From assembly GCA_963971425.1 (NCBI GenBank), contig OZ020518.1:10085989-10149988 (forward strand): a stretch of 64,000 nucleotides of DNA. Direction: 5' to 3'. The notes beneath the pieces were generated by a model. That model was not told the origin of the DNA and did not search any database. It saw only the letters and a list, made by a program, of their open reading frames with translations. Position 1 is the first letter of the stretch. Every line of letters starts with the position of its first letter. Source of the stretch: Bryoerythrophyllum caledonicum (lineage: Eukaryota; Streptophyta; Bryopsida; Pottiales; Pottiaceae). Positions 10,021-22,033 of the stretch are shown piece by piece. The translations under genes were made by a program, and so were the position numbers.

Positions 10021-11420
10021 ACCCCAAACCGTAGCCTCTAGACGTACACCCCAAGCCCTAATTGTGGACCCACATCCCAAACCCTAGCCGCCGCTACCTC
10101 TAATCCAAACCCTAAAAAATCAAACCCTACCCCAAACCCTAGCCGCCGCACGAAGTTCTGACACCAGAGGTGTGCGCGCACACACCCTGCAACTACTTCA
10201 TCTCCAAAAACGCCTTTCACCCCGAAATCCCCTACTCAACCCTACACCCGCACTCCAATGCCCACCTCCTCTTCCCCGCACATCGCAGCGCAGCAACGCA
10301 CCCGGAACCCAGCATTGGCGACACAGCCCGCGTCCACTTGAGCGGCGTCAGGCGCGTCCACTTCGTGCTGTCCACTTCCGCTTCGGTGCCGATACGTGTC
10401 CACTTCGGCGCCGTTGAACTCGGGCGGAGGCCTCGGACGCAACCCGCAGCGCCGACCTCTGGTGCCCTCATAAAACTGCGGCCGCATGTGATCTCCCGAG
10501 TTCGAAGGTTTCCCTCACAGGAAACCCTCCCCGCCCGATGCCCTCTCAGTCCTCTCTCGCCCTCACAGCTCTCTCTTACAAGAAACCCTCTCTCACCCCG
10601 TCTCTCCCACCCGACGCCCTCACAGCCCTCTCTCCCAGAATGCCCTCATAGGATGCCCTCACAGCCCTTTCTCGCCTTCACAATCCTCTCTCGCCCCGAC
10701 TCTCAGGAAACCTTCTCTCGCGCCGACTCTCTCCCTACTTGATAGCCCCCTCTCACCCGACGCCTCACAACCCAACTCTCTCCCCCCTTGATAGCCCTTC
10801 TCTCCCCCCTTGATAGCCCTTCTCTCCCCAATACCCTCCCTCCCGGCCCTCTTTACAAGAAACCCACAGCCCGGACGGCCCTCACAACCCAACCCTCCCC
10901 ACCTCCGCCGCCACCCGACGCCGCCCGGCGCCCTCGCTTTGGCAATTGGGACGTGTTCTCCACTCCTTCTCCTCGTCCTCCGTTGGAATCCCGGATCTCC
11001 GCCGCGAACTGCCCCAGGGTCGTTGTTGGAGATACAATAGCTGGATCTGTCGTTGTTGTTGGTGCACGCCTCGGTTCTTGTTGGTGCACGGTACTTTACT
11101 ATCGCGCAGGAGTTGGATCCGTTGCGCAGGAGCTGGATCTGTAAGTCAGGAGCTCAATCGCGCAAGTCAGGAGCTCGATCGCGCAAGTCAAGAACTCGAT
11201 CGCGCAAGTCAAGAGCTCGATCGCGCAAGTCAGGAGTTGGTACAACGTTGTTGGAGAAGCAGACTCTTGTAGTGCGGTGAGAAGAGCGTCCACTGGCCGT
11301 TCTTGGTGAAGGTAGTATGTCGCTCGAAAACCCTAGCCTCTCGAACCAAAACCCTAGCCTGTCTCACATCGACCCTCCTTCACAACACACGGCAGGGGTG
11401 TGCGCGTGCACACCCTTCTA
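10021..11420. promoter_or_regulatory. GC/CT-rich block with telo-box motifs, promoter or leader-like
   Basis: AAACCCTA, the plant telo-box, occurs at 10079, 10107, 10122 and 10134, and twice more near 11330 and 11348. Between these lie a C-rich block and a long CT-rich tract (about 10500-10860), typical of plant 5' leaders. Near-repeats GGTGTGCGCGCACACACCCT (10170) and GGGGTGTGCGCGTGCACACC (11395) sit at the two ends, each following a telo-box cluster. Long open frames here are CT-tract artefacts. No downstream gene is obvious. Confidence 0.4.
11136..11240. repeat. 21-bp tandem repeat, about 5 copies
   Basis: The unit GCGCAAGTCAGGAGCTCGAT plus C repeats at 11160, 11181, 11202 and 11223, with looser copies upstream at 11105, 11124 and 11141. 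A unit length of 21 keeps any frame open, so the ORFs across it are not evidence of coding. Confidence 0.9.
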
Positions 11421-12406
11421 AGACTACTCAACACCAATACCCTAGTAGATATCCTAGATCTATACCCGCAATTAACATCCTAATTTAATATTTTGAATAG
11501 ATGTCCTAGATTGATAACCAAGAGGTCATACCCTGGTGCTGGTACCCTTGCTTTAATACCCTAAGTGCCCGACGCCCATAAAACATGTAATAATTTCTCA
11601 AGACAAACTCATTAAAACTACTCGTTTAAGTGCAATGAGCAAGGAAGAAAAATTTTAAAAACCAATTTGTAGTTTAAACCGTAGGATCTCAATTATGACT
11701 TATTAAGTAAGATACTAACAAAATTTCATAAATTTTGACCGCACGGATTGAAAGATTATAGTGTTTGAAGTTGAGAAAAGGGTTCATTTTCTTCACAGCG
11801 TTTATTGGATCAGTAGACTTTTACATCACTTGGTGTCTAATTTTTGCGCTTTATAAGGTCTCAATTAATTACCATAATTTTAAGCATGATGTTAGTTCCT
11901 TATACACCAACTTTTAGACGTAGCGGATAAGTGTAGGATGTTAAAAATAATTGTGCAATGAGTGGAGGTTCAATAATTCTCAATACACGTCATATTTTTT
12001 TGTGACTTTGATATTGTATTAAATGAGAATCCAAATGGTCGATTAGAAGGTTTACATCACATAATGCCGTAGGATAAATCATAAGTGAATCATATGAAAA
12101 TCTCAAAGGTTTATGTAGAAAGATAGCAGAATTTTTAGTACCTTGTTCAAAAATGTGTAACAATGTGTGAAAATAACTGACTTGGATTGATAAGCTATTT
12201 AACCAATTTGAAAGAACTTACAACATGCTTAACCCAATGGTATTGGATGTAGATCTTGTGTGGTGCAAAAGTATTTAGAGGTAGACAAAGAATGTAGCAT
12301 ATTCAAAAAAATTGTGCAATGAGTGGAGGTTCAAACATTCAAGTTATTCCATACTAATAGTGACTATTGTTTTGTAATGATATACAGGTTTTATGAGTGT
12401 TGCGTT
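11421..12406. other. AT-rich repeat remnants, no gene seen
   Basis: Holds a second copy of the 7.0-7.6 kb repeat family (GACCGCACGGATTGAAAG near 11740, and the phrase TTGTGCAATGAGTGGAGGTT at 11953 and again at 12311). Confidence 0.6.
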
Positions 12407-15400
12407 ATGGCACCACCAAAAATTGACAGAATCTGGGAGAGCCACGGCTGGTGGATCGCGGAAGTGGATGAGTCGAGCGCCTTCTTGTGGGTGACGGATT
12501 ATCCCTATGAGCTGGGGAAGCGTACATCGGCGTTGGGGAAGAGTTTTGGCAAAATCCAAGCAATGACTCTTCGACGTGATGATATAGTATACGTAACTTG
12601 CGTAGTGGGTCCAGGTCAATCGGAGGTGAAGACTTCTCTTTTGAAGAAGTTGCTTCTTGCATCTGTCCCTTTGAATCTTCTTCAAAATCCAGGTCAAGTG
12701 AAATTCCTCAAATCATTGCAAACGTTTTGGTTTAACATCTCTCTTCTGGTACGTACTGCTAGACACAATAACGTCCTAGCCTCTTTAGCGTTATCACCGG
12801 AGATGGTGTTGAAGGCTAAGAAGATTATGGAGGAACATATTAAATATGAGGCGTTACGGGAGACAGACCCATCACGTGCAACAGCTCAAGCCCCACAAGC
12901 GGAACCAGAAGAAATTGAAGTTTATCGAATTATTGCTGAACCGTTGCAATTGGATTGACAACCAATAGAGCGGAGGAGGGAAAGTAGAGGCCAACATCCC
13001 ACCACAACTTCTGAGGTACAAACATTGCCGAATCCCCTATTACCGAGTAGACGTCCTACGAAGAGGCCACTGCGTGTTGAGGAGGATGTAGCTTCCGGTT
13101 CAAGAGTAGACCTTTCAAGTTTGGATCCAAGCGGGAGGAAGTTGATTGTGAGGAATGTAAGATCCGGTGGCAGGGTTCGTAGGTCGGGGCTAAGGACGTC
13201 TGATGGTCATCGTAGGGCCGTTGCATCTACACCGGGAGATTTAGCTGATTTGTCAGCCATGGCGCCAGAGGAAGAATAATTTCACAACTTTCCAGACAGT
13301 ATACCAGAGGATTTTGAAGACAATGCGAAGATACCACAGGCTGGTCCAACTTCAATGTATTTAAAAGCATCAGTGCCTACAACGGAGGAGATTGCAAAAG
13401 AATCAGTGTGGGGGAATTTTGTGTTTAAAGCACACATAGACCGCATTGTCTTTGTGGAGAATCCGGAAATGAACCACCGGGTTTTATCACAGAAGAGGGT
13501 TATAGAAGTATTTAACCGCTTAAGAGACCCAGAATCCGCGACTCGGGTGAGTAGATTGGTACTTCGATCGATCAAATACATTGTGCATATTACCACCAAT
13601 GATGGTGTCATTGAGAAAGAGAAACTGCCATTTCCATTGGTAGGAACCGTACGAGAGTTTGAGCGCATGTTCGTTGCACACGGGAGTGCTTCTACACATG
13701 GTGCCATAGGATCCCAGTATTCTTGGCTTCAAGATCATATCATTTGGGAACCGGTGGATGGGCAACACATAGTAGCAGTTTGTAAATTTGCACAACAGCA
13801 GTAGAGAGATGGTACTATGCCTCTTAATGAGTACCTAGACACGTTCGATTGGCGGGAGGCCTCTTTGGTGGTGTATGATGATCGTCGCTTTTACATTGAG
13901 AAGTCTGCGCGGATCAACGTGGCGGAGTTCCAGAGACAATCATATTCTACCATGGAGTAGGATTTGAGGAAGCTCCGTCAGATTTGGGATCTATACGAGA
14001 GGCCTGATAGCACCGTTACGTGCAGACGATGCACGCAGGATTGTTGCTTTGGTGAGTGCGGCAAGTGCAGTGCATAAATTGCCCAAGGGGGATGGAGTTG
14101 TCACGGTGAAGAGGTTGGCCAAAAACATGGAGGATCTAACCAATCATGCATGGAATCCGAGCAATGACTGCTTCAAAGCTATCATTTAAGTATGCAAGGA
14201 CCACGAAGACGGCATTCTCTTTTACAGCAAGGAGGAAGAGGACAAGTGGAAGGACATGGCGAGGATGAAAGAGCTGGATCCAAATGAGGACGTACGACCA
14301 ACAAGAAAGGAGATGACCCAGAATTGGTTGAGGCCATTAGGTAGGATTCTAAATCCATATTATCTTCGGTTGGCAAAGTCTGCTGCAGCGAAGTCGGTGA
14401 AGGAGGATGGAGTAAGACCTCGTCAAGCATATTACTTCGACCGTGTCAAAGATAAGAATCCACATCCTCGTACGATTGCCGGTGTGGTTGACCGATATCA
14501 GAGACGAGAAGCTATGATGAATTCCATCCGTTGGTTGATGGTGGAGAACAAAGAAAGTACACCTAATTCCATAGAGGAGTTCTTTCATATTCGTGTAGGG
14601 AAGTATTTTCCAAGGAGTAACGCACAACTTGATACCTTTGGGAAGCTTTTGAATGCTACCACGAAAAAAGCTTGGACTGCTCCTGTGTGGGGGAAGGTAT
14701 CTAAACTGGAAGACATAGGCTACCTCATCCCCCCTTCCATCAGGTATCTTTATGGTGACATTGCAGCACGGGAGCGTGGATACATTGGACTATCCGTGGA
14801 TGTGGGAGGACTGGCTACTGCTTATTGGGAATGGTAGATGGAAGTCAAGAGGCCAGGCCAGAACGACACAAAGAATCTTCTTCCGGTTTGGTATAGACGA
14901 GGATTATACCGCACCGACTACATAGAGTTAGGAAAACCATGTTTGTGGGTGATTGATTATCGACGTGGCGGTGGGAGGCATGGAGATGGTCATTGGGGAG
15001 AAGCCTAGTTATCCGCAGCTTTTGCACAACTGACATTATGGATGGTAAATATTGAACGATGGAATGTCATCTTCTTGTTACCAGCGGCTGTGTATGCGAA
15101 CGAGGAGTTTTTCACAATAGTGAAGCTTCCAGAGGGATGTACTATGCAATGTGGATGTTGGGCATTTGATTCCAACTCGGTTAATCCCTATGCTCTTGAT
15201 TTTACAGAGAATGAGCGTCTGGAGCAAGTGGTACAACCAATTGGCGATGTTGTGATTTGTATGCAGCACCCTGTGGATACTTTTCCTGGCCCGAACTATG
15301 TTTCTGGAGACCTCCTACTTCCACTTATATTCTTGGATCATTGGAGTAAGGCACGCCAACCCTCTGAAGTTGATTCACTTGAGAGATCTTCATCACAGCT

Positions 15401-16372
15401 GGCAAGACTAGTGGACTCTTACTTGCCCCGTGATTGGGGTTTAGTGGCGAGTAACATATCTACAGCCATTCCCACGATCTTTCAAGGAGATTTCCAGGGA
15501 TCTGAGATTTTTATCATTGACGATTGTAGAGACAAAGTTTCATTCTTGTACAATGAGTTGTCCGATAATTTCCAAGGACAACTCTTGGTCACGACTGGTG
15601 GAACAAGTACTGGTTGCATTATCATACCTGAGACCGAAGAGGCGGTTGGTGGAGGGAGGAATGAAGACGACAATGAGGACGGAGGTGGTTTAAATGAGAG
15701 ATTGCCACGTTCAGGTACGACTGAAGATTTCTCATCTCGTAGTAGCCCGAGCTACAAGACTTCAGACACCGATGAAGATGAAGTGAACTAGTCTCCTCCA
15801 AGAGAGAGGATTCCATGAACGCAGCGGACAATGGGAGATATTTCAGGGGAGACGTCTGCAACACCTATAAAGAGGATGCAAGATACCGGTGTAGTGGATG
15901 TTGGTTTGGCAGCAGTGGCAGGAGGGGACGTACATTTGATGGTCCTAGGCTGGAGGTGGAGGAAGAAGAATTAGACTCATTGGAATTTTTTTCGGTGTAG
16001 AGGAGGATTTCACAACCTTCCATGCCTTCTCAATTAGAGCCGGTATCGGAGACACATGAGACGTTCGGAGGTACTCATAGTGATACCAGACCAAGTTTGC
16101 CTTCCGTTCCAAGATCTAACGTATCCGAGGACATCATTGCATTTCAAGGGGCCTTCTCCTCAGAGCGAAAGGTGTCCTTCAATACAAAGGATGGCTTTTT
16201 CTACAATGATGACAACGTAAGGCATACGGGGGAGGGTGTTCCTGGCAATTATCGATATGTTGAGTGTGCGTCCATTAGCACCGAAGATGTCGAAGATCAT
16301 CCAGTGCAGGATCATGAACTGTCTGCTATGGTAGGTAGCGCCATTGGACACGTGGAGGGAGTTGTTGCGTAA
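12407..16372 (+). pseudogene. Decayed ~1,300-residue protein of unknown family
   Basis: A single intronless-looking frame starts at ATG 12407 (MAPPKIDRIWESHGWW) and stays in one frame through stops at 12956 (TGA), 13277 (TAA), 13802 (TAG), 13958 (TAG). It shifts frame near 14005, then continues through 14187 (TAA), 14835 (TAG), 15006 (TAG) and 15789 (TAG), shifts again near 15800 and ends at 16370. Between stops the translation is dense and protein-like, rich in W, Y and acidic residues. The region 14256-15791 is the longest clean part and ends in an acidic, Ser-rich tail. I do not recognise a domain; the size, lack of introns and decay suggest a mobile-element or virus-like protein, but I see no polymerase, integrase or helicase motif. 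Confidence 0.6.
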
Positions 16373-17689
16373 GAAGATGAGCTCTGAGCCCTGGAGCTTT
16401 ATGCTATAGTAGAGCATGCACGTAGTTTAGGTTGCAAGTACGTTAGTATTATGCAGTTTAAGATGTGTCTATCGTTCAGTGAGTGGTATATATTTATATA
16501 TTTGGTGATCCATATGATATGTTTGATTTTAGAATCTCTCAGCAATAGCGTGGAATTGCTTGATTATGTATGTTTTTGCATTATAAAATACAGTGAGGTA
16601 CTTTACACTGTCTGAGGAAATTGCATATGTAATTTTGTATCCCTTACACATTGTATTTGTAGTGCAGTACTTTAAAATCCTTAAACAACTCAAAACACAT
16701 TTATAATCTCTTTGGGTACATGATTATAATTTTGTAGCAAGATTTGCAAACTAGATTAGAAATCATATATTTTCTAAAAAAAGGTAGAAAATTTTAAAAA
16801 TATATCACTTATATGAACATGAAAATGTCAATGTTTGACACGACAAACACCAAAATTTTCTGACATAAAACAAACTAAACTCTTGGCAAATTTTGAGTTT
16901 TTTTTAAGTTACGAGCAAATAATTTGCCGCTTTCTTCTAGCAACCAGTGCACTTGGCTAAGTGCATAATTGCTTAATTGCGTGTTGAGAGGGTTTTACAG
17001 TTTGCAGTAGTCGTCCTCCTTCGCGTTGCCCATTTTTTTTCCTCTTGATAGGGTTTAGGGTTTGTGGTCGAAACTGGAGCAGCCTTTCTTCTTCCTGGAG
17101 TGCAGGTTCAGTGCCATTTGCGAAAGTGAAGTCGTTGACACATGATCGCTTCTTTCAGAGCTCTCTTTCTGGCAGCTGTGCGCGCTAGCTATGGCGAGAC
17201 CTGCCTGCTGCATGGAGTTGAATTGGATGCCTCTTAATGTAGGTCGTATTTCATAATCGTATGACATACTGGCATGTTGTGTTCGCGACTTATGTCTATT
17301 TTTCATGTTCTTCGTGTGAATGAGTGTTGTGGAGTTGGTTTGATTGATTCGAAGCACAAGAACTTCGAAGTTGAGTTAGACTAAGTTTGCACATGAATCT
17401 AAGAGAAAGAAATTCAGTCGGCTTCCTTGACTCACTTCTCAAGTACATCATGTGATCATGGCATACTATTGTTATCAAATGATATCAGTTTCGACGTCCG
17501 TCTAGACTAAGTTTGCACATGAATCATGGGTGAAACAATATATTTGACACACAACAAGTTCTCTTGAGAGCACCTACTGTCTCTGTACTGGTTTGATCTG
17601 TTTGCTGTAGTTGCCTTCAACCCTTACACGTGAGTCGGGAACCATATATACTGGCACGTATTTTACTGTGAACTGGGCCCCGAGATACC
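16373..17689. other. Spacer, no gene seen
   Basis: AT-rich to 16920. Then a phrase (GAGGGTTTTACAGTTTGCAG near 16990) is shared with 22829. From about 17030 the composition is mixed, without a convincing frame. Confidence 0.5.
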
Positions 17690-18267
17690 CGTGCCCGGCT
17701 CAGAACATGATTTTTCCCGACCCTGTCACGATCATCAACCCCCGCCCACGTGCATTTCCCGCTCTTTTCCCATTCACATACATAAGCGAAATGACTTGAT
17801 GATTCGTGAGTCGTTTGTTGTTTATTTTTGGTGAGAACGGAGATATTGTGAGGATGGAGCTGTCGGTTAATTGCTTTTGTGAGGTCGGATCTGTGGAGTT
17901 TTATGATGTCATGACGGAGTTTTGTGATGTTGTGAGGACGGAGGTGTGGAGTTTGTGACGTCTGTAAGGCCCGCCGTGAGGTTTTTTGAAATATCTGTTT
18001 TGGGCTATGGATGCTTTTCTGGTGATTGCCTCGGGGTGAAATCTGAAGACTCGTAGCAATGTGAGGAGTTTTCCGCGTTGTGAGATGTTAGAAATTCTTG
18101 TTCGGAGCTATGGATGCCTGCTGGTTGTGAGATTTGAGCCATCGTGGCCATCTGAGGAATTTTTTTGTTGTGAGAGCTGTGCGAGATTAAGGTGAGATCC
18201 GAGGAATCTGAGCAATTTTTCGCGCTGTGAGGTTCAAGGAATCTGCTCTAGGTGCTTGCATCTGACA
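17690..18267 (+). promoter_or_regulatory. Upstream region of the first F-box gene, co-duplicated with the family
   Basis: This region is also present, inverted, upstream of the 53-54 kb gene (54198-54790), and partly upstream of the 20.8-22.0 kb gene (22034-22350) and the pseudogene (44134-44400). It is built from imperfect internal repeats around GTGAG and GAGCTATGGATGCCTG. As it is preserved next to every copy it probably contains the promoter and 5' leader. I cannot fix a TATA box. Confidence 0.6.
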
Positions 18268-19428
18268 ATGGACGCCGAGGTATGGCGCAACCTCCCATAC
18301 GAGCTCCTCGAGCACACGCTCTCCTTCCTCTCAATCCCCGCCCTCTTCAGACTCCGCACCGTCTGCCGGAGATGGAACGACCTCATCCGCGACCCCGGCT
18401 TCCTCCACCGCGCAACCCAAGAGTACGTCGTTGCGGGCTTTGCGGTCCTCTTCAACGGCGAGGAGTTCGACATGGAGAACCATCGTGAGCTCATCGAGAG
18501 CCATGGCTACAGCTTCCTGGACGTGCACTCGAAGCGATGGTACACCATCTGGTCATACATCGAGCCACCGCTCTGCTTCAGAGAAGTAGGCGACAGCGTG
18601 GCCATGGACGCCGGCCTCGTCTGCGATGTCGGTCTAGATAATCATGACGGCATATTATTCTTCATCGCCAACCCCTTAGTTTACGAAACCCGCAGGTTAC
18701 CTTGCCCGCTGACTTTTTACAACGGCGAGGTCGAGATGAAAGTGGACATGGCAGTCGCAGAGCGCGCCTGCACGATCTTCCTGATGCCCGGCCACAACAC
18801 ACTGGAAGCTCTACATTTTCCGATGGTCACGTACGACACAACATCCAACCAGTGGCGGATAGCAGCAGATCTTCCCTCGCTCCCCACCGGTCAAGAATCG
18901 TGCGTTGAATGCAGCGTCGTCTTCGGAGGATCACTCTACGCGCTGCTTATCTCGAACTCCGACCTGGTCACGACGGAGCACTGGCTGTGGCGCTACGACG
19001 CGTCGTCTTGGATCGACACCGGCGTTGCGATCCTTGGCTGCGTTCTCGTGGACCCGAAGCTGATGGCGAGCGGGGGTTCTCGCATGCTGCTTGCGGCGTG
19101 GAAGCAGTCCAGCTCCGGGGAGTTTATCTACGAGTTGAGCGAGGTGGATCTGGAGCGAAGGGTGGTGGAGGCGGTGGTGAGCGTGGACGTGGAGCGGTTG
19201 TTCGGCGTTGAGATTCGGGATTTGTGGTCTGTGGACGCGGTGAGTATGGGTGAGCGCGTTGTGCTGGTGTGGAAGCCGAGCGGAGCTGTGAGGATTTACG
19301 ATCTGCGAACCGGTGAGTGGGATGAGTCGGTCCCGGATCATCCTGTTGCGGCGATGGAGGGGTTCCGGGAATTTCGCATGTGGTATGGGAAGGCCATGCA
19401 CCTGAATCTGCCGAGCACTACACTCTGA
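18268..19428 (+). CDS. F-box/kelch-type protein 1
   Basis: An intronless frame of 386 residues. F-box proteins are the substrate-recognition part of SCF ubiquitin ligases. The F-box lies at about residues 5-45 (NLPYELLEHTLSFLSIPALF, then RTVCRRWNDLI). The rest looks like a degenerate kelch propeller, with blades such as YDTTSNQWRIAADLPSLPTG, GGSLYALLI, LWRYDASSW and RIYDLRTGEWDESVPDHP. I chose the ATG at 18268 because MDA/MDD-x-x-WR is conserved at the start of all family copies. Compared with the second copy it ends eight residues early (PSTTL, then TGA). Tail to tail with the 20.8-22.0 kb copy. Target unknown. Confidence 0.85.
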   Translation: MDAEVWRNLPYELLEHTLSFLSIPALFRLRTVCRRWNDLIRDPGFLHRATQEYVVAGFAVLFNGEEFDMENHRELIESHGYSFLDVHSKRWYTIWSYIEPPLCFREVGDSVAMDAGLVCDVGLDNHDGILFFIANPLVYETRRLPCPLTFYNGEVEMKVDMAVAERACTIFLMPGHNTLEALHFPMVTYDTTSNQWRIAADLPSLPTGQESCVECSVVFGGSLYALLISNSDLVTTEHWLWRYDASSWIDTGVAILGCVLVDPKLMASGGSRMLLAAWKQSSSGEFIYELSEVDLERRVVEAVVSVDVERLFGVEIRDLWSVDAVSMGERVVLVWKPSGAVRIYDLRTGEWDESVPDHPVAAMEGFREFRMWYGKAMHLNLPSTTL

Positions 19429-20848
19429 ACTAGGTGATGCTTGAAGCGTATCCAACTTGTACAACCTGAAGCTCGACGGTGGATTTCAGTCTGCATGTGG
19501 AATCCATCCATTATGCACCGCCTCATACAATACTTTCCTCAAGAACCCCTGTGCAACTGTCTTGTTTTCAAGTGAAAGACCGCATGTTCGCTTTTGTCTT
19601 TAAATAGGAACACCATCATAGTACTTTACAAAGTCTAGCAGCTGGATGCTTGCTTTTCAATATGGTTGACAATCTTCCAATGCTCCTTCCGCCGATCAGC
19701 CTGATGCGTTGAGAGAATGGTGCATGTGAACCTAAGAAGTATGCACTACTTGTACATGTGTCTGCAAAGCGCGTTAAGTGACAGAAAGAAGAAAGAGGTT
19801 GAAACCACGACTCACCATCAGTATTGCAAACAAGTCTCTCCAGATCCAAGCCTGCAAAAGCGAACACGAGTCAGGACTCCAGCTTTAAGTGTTCAAAGCA
19901 GCATGACAATTCTCATACCAGAAACTCTACAAAATCGTCGATATGTGGCATTACCTTGAAGTGCATACTTGGGGACCCCAAGCTCATACCCATAGTGATG
20001 CCCATAGGGATGATTGTATTCATGGTCGTGTAAAACTTTGATGTTGAAGATGGATTTCGGGAGATTTTGGGTTATTTTAGATTTGTAGGTTTGAGAGGGA
20101 CTGAGATGCCATGGAGTTATCACCGAGGGAAGTGAACAAGCTGGTGCTTAGATGGGACAACAAAGATTGAGCATCAGGTGGGACCACAAATTTTGGGCAC
20201 TAAAGATCCATTTATTTGTAAGCAAATTTTGACCGTCAGATTGCGCGATGAATTTTGAGCACCATGTGCGACGACTTCGATTTCATGGCTTCAGGAATCA
20301 GGTGTGATAATATCAGGCTTCACGCCAATTTCAAAATTCTCACTCCAACTCGCCTCTGCAATTAGATTAAGAAGGTATTGAGATCAAAACCTACAAACTC
20401 ACAAAGATCAGCAGAAGAAACAAACCCACTTATCCACAAAATTCTGCGGAAGAATCAAGGTTATACCTCCCATATGGTTATACCTCCCATAAGTTATACC
20501 TCCCATATGGTTATACCTCCCATAAGTTATACCTCCCATAAGAATTCATGTATACGATGGCTACAAAAGTTTGTATTTATGTCAAGCCCAATCCAATGAC
20601 ACATGACAACTCTAATTTAGATCATTATTGCACCTACAACATTCTAGAGAAGTTGCAAAATGGTCGTGTCGTATTTGGACATGATAAGGTTCATATATTG
20701 AACAACCTCCAAGCGAAAGATGTTAGTTGAATGCGGTCTTTCACTTGAGGAATGTCATATATGAGGCGGTGCATAATCATGGACATGCACAGACTGAGGT
20801 CCCATCGAGCTTCCCCTTGAGCTTCAGGTTGCAAAAATTGGACACGCT
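19429..20848. other. Spacer between convergent F-box genes, with repeats
   Basis: The first 130 bases match, inverted, the 3' flank of the second F-box gene and of the 53-kb gene. The stretch 19620-19800 is related to 52680-52860. A 16/17-bp minisatellite lies at 20460-20542, and 20545-20720 belongs to a dispersed repeat with copies at 37575-37760 and, inverted, 45650-45740. Confidence 0.6.
20460..20542. repeat. Alternating 17/16-bp minisatellite, 5 units
   Basis: Units TTATACCTCCCATATGG (17) and TTATACCTCCCATAAG (16) alternate, giving a higher-order 33-bp unit. Confidence 0.85.
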
Positions 20849-22033
20849 TCAAGCATCACCTGATTCGTGTATCCAGAGTGTAGTGCTCGGCAGATTCAGG
20901 TGCATGGCCTTCCCATACCACATGCAAAACGCTGTGAACCCCTCCGCCGCAATGGGATGATCCGGGACCGACTCATCCCACTCACCAGTTCGCAGATCGT
21001 AAATCCTCACAGCTCCGCTCGCCTTCCAAACCACCACAACGCGCTCACCCACACTCACCGCGTCCACAGACCCCACCTCGAAATCCCACTCGTCCTCAAT
21101 GCCGAACAGCTCCGCGTCCGCGCTCACCACTCGCTCCACCACCCTTCGCTCGAGAACCACCTCGCTAAACTCGTAGAAAGAGGCCCCGGAGTAGGCCAGC
21201 TTCCACGCCCCAAGCAGCATGCGAGAATCCCCTCTCGCCATGAGCTTGGGGTCCACGAGATCGCAATCACGGATCGCAACGCCGGTGTAGCTCCAGGACG
21301 ACGCGTCGTAGCGCCACAGCCAGTGCTCCGTCGTCACGTCCAGGTCGGACCTCGGGATAAGGAGCGCGTAGAGAGATCCTCCGAAAACGACACTGCATGC
21401 GACGCACGATTCTTGACCGGTGGGGAGCGCGGGAAGATTTTCTGCTGTCCGCCACTGGTTGGATGCTGTGTCGTACGTAACCATCGGACAATGTAGAGCT
21501 TCCGGTGTGCCAGGGCCGGGCATCAGGAAGATCGTGCAGGCGCGATCTGTGACTGCCATGTCCACTTTCATGCCCTCGCCGCGGTATGTCGTCCAGAGAT
21601 GGGGCGGGGGAGGTAACCTGCGGGAGAGGTTTAGCACGGGGTTTGTGAGGTAGAAGGAGTTGCCGTATACAAAGTTTAGCACATAGCAGACGAGGCCGCC
21701 GTCCATCGCCACGCTGCCGGCAATGCCAAAGTCATCGCCATCGAGTGGCCCGATGCACCGGAGCGGGTACCATTCCTTCGAGTGCACGTCGAGGAAGCTG
21801 TAGCCCTGGTTCTCGGTGATGTTTGCTCCGTTCTCCCCGTCATCGCCACCTCGAGCCACCCAGCGCGCGACGATGTACTCTTGGGCTGCGCCGTGGACGA
21901 AGCCGGGGTCGTGGATGAGGTCGTTCCATCTCCGGCAGACGGTGCGGAGCCTGAATATTTCAGGAATTGAGAGGAAGGAGAGCGTGCGCTCGAGGAGCTC
22001 TTGTGGGAGGTTGCGCCATACCTTGGCGTCCAT
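20849..22033 (-). CDS. F-box/kelch-type protein 2
   Basis: An intact intronless frame of 394 residues, the inverted paralogue of the 18.3-kb gene. The F-box is at residues 5-45 (NLPQELLERTLSFLSIPEIF, RTVCRRWNDLI), followed by the same kelch-like blades (TASNQWRTAENLPALPTGQE, GGSLYALLI, LWRYDASSW, RIYDLRTGEWDESVPDHP). Start at the conserved MDAKVWR at 22033. It differs from copy 1 by small in-frame indels (a Gly/Asp-rich insert near residue 60, and CIGPLDGDDFGIAG) and keeps the longer C-terminus LWIHESGDA. No broken residues are seen, so the copy is probably functional. Confidence 0.85.
   Translation of the reverse strand: MDAKVWRNLPQELLERTLSFLSIPEIFRLRTVCRRWNDLIHDPGFVHGAAQEYIVARWVARGGDDGENGANITENQGYSFLDVHSKEWYPLRCIGPLDGDDFGIAGSVAMDGGLVCYVLNFVYGNSFYLTNPVLNLSRRLPPPPHLWTTYRGEGMKVDMAVTDRACTIFLMPGPGTPEALHCPMVTYDTASNQWRTAENLPALPTGQESCVACSVVFGGSLYALLIPRSDLDVTTEHWLWRYDASSWSYTGVAIRDCDLVDPKLMARGDSRMLLGAWKLAYSGASFYEFSEVVLERRVVERVVSADAELFGIEDEWDFEVGSVDAVSVGERVVVVWKASGAVRIYDLRTGEWDESVPDHPIAAEGFTAFCMWYGKAMHLNLPSTTLWIHESGDA

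Noticed and set aside
10079..10141. Interstitial telomere array
   Set aside because: The AAACCCTA copies are irregularly spaced and separated by unrelated bases; a telo-box cluster fits better than a telomeric tract.
10170..10742. Long plus-strand frame in the GC/CT-rich block
   Set aside because: Frames are open on both strands because of C/CT-rich composition; the protein is a Pro/Ser/Leu low-complexity string without domain signal.
11053..11280. Frame across the 21-bp repeat (Ser/Arg/Lys repeats)
   Set aside because: A repeat unit divisible by three keeps several frames open; no flanking coding signal.
18909..19211. Second frame inside F-box gene 1, with similar shadows in the other copies
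   Set aside because: GC-rich third positions open alternative frames; the F-box/kelch frame is conserved in all copies.
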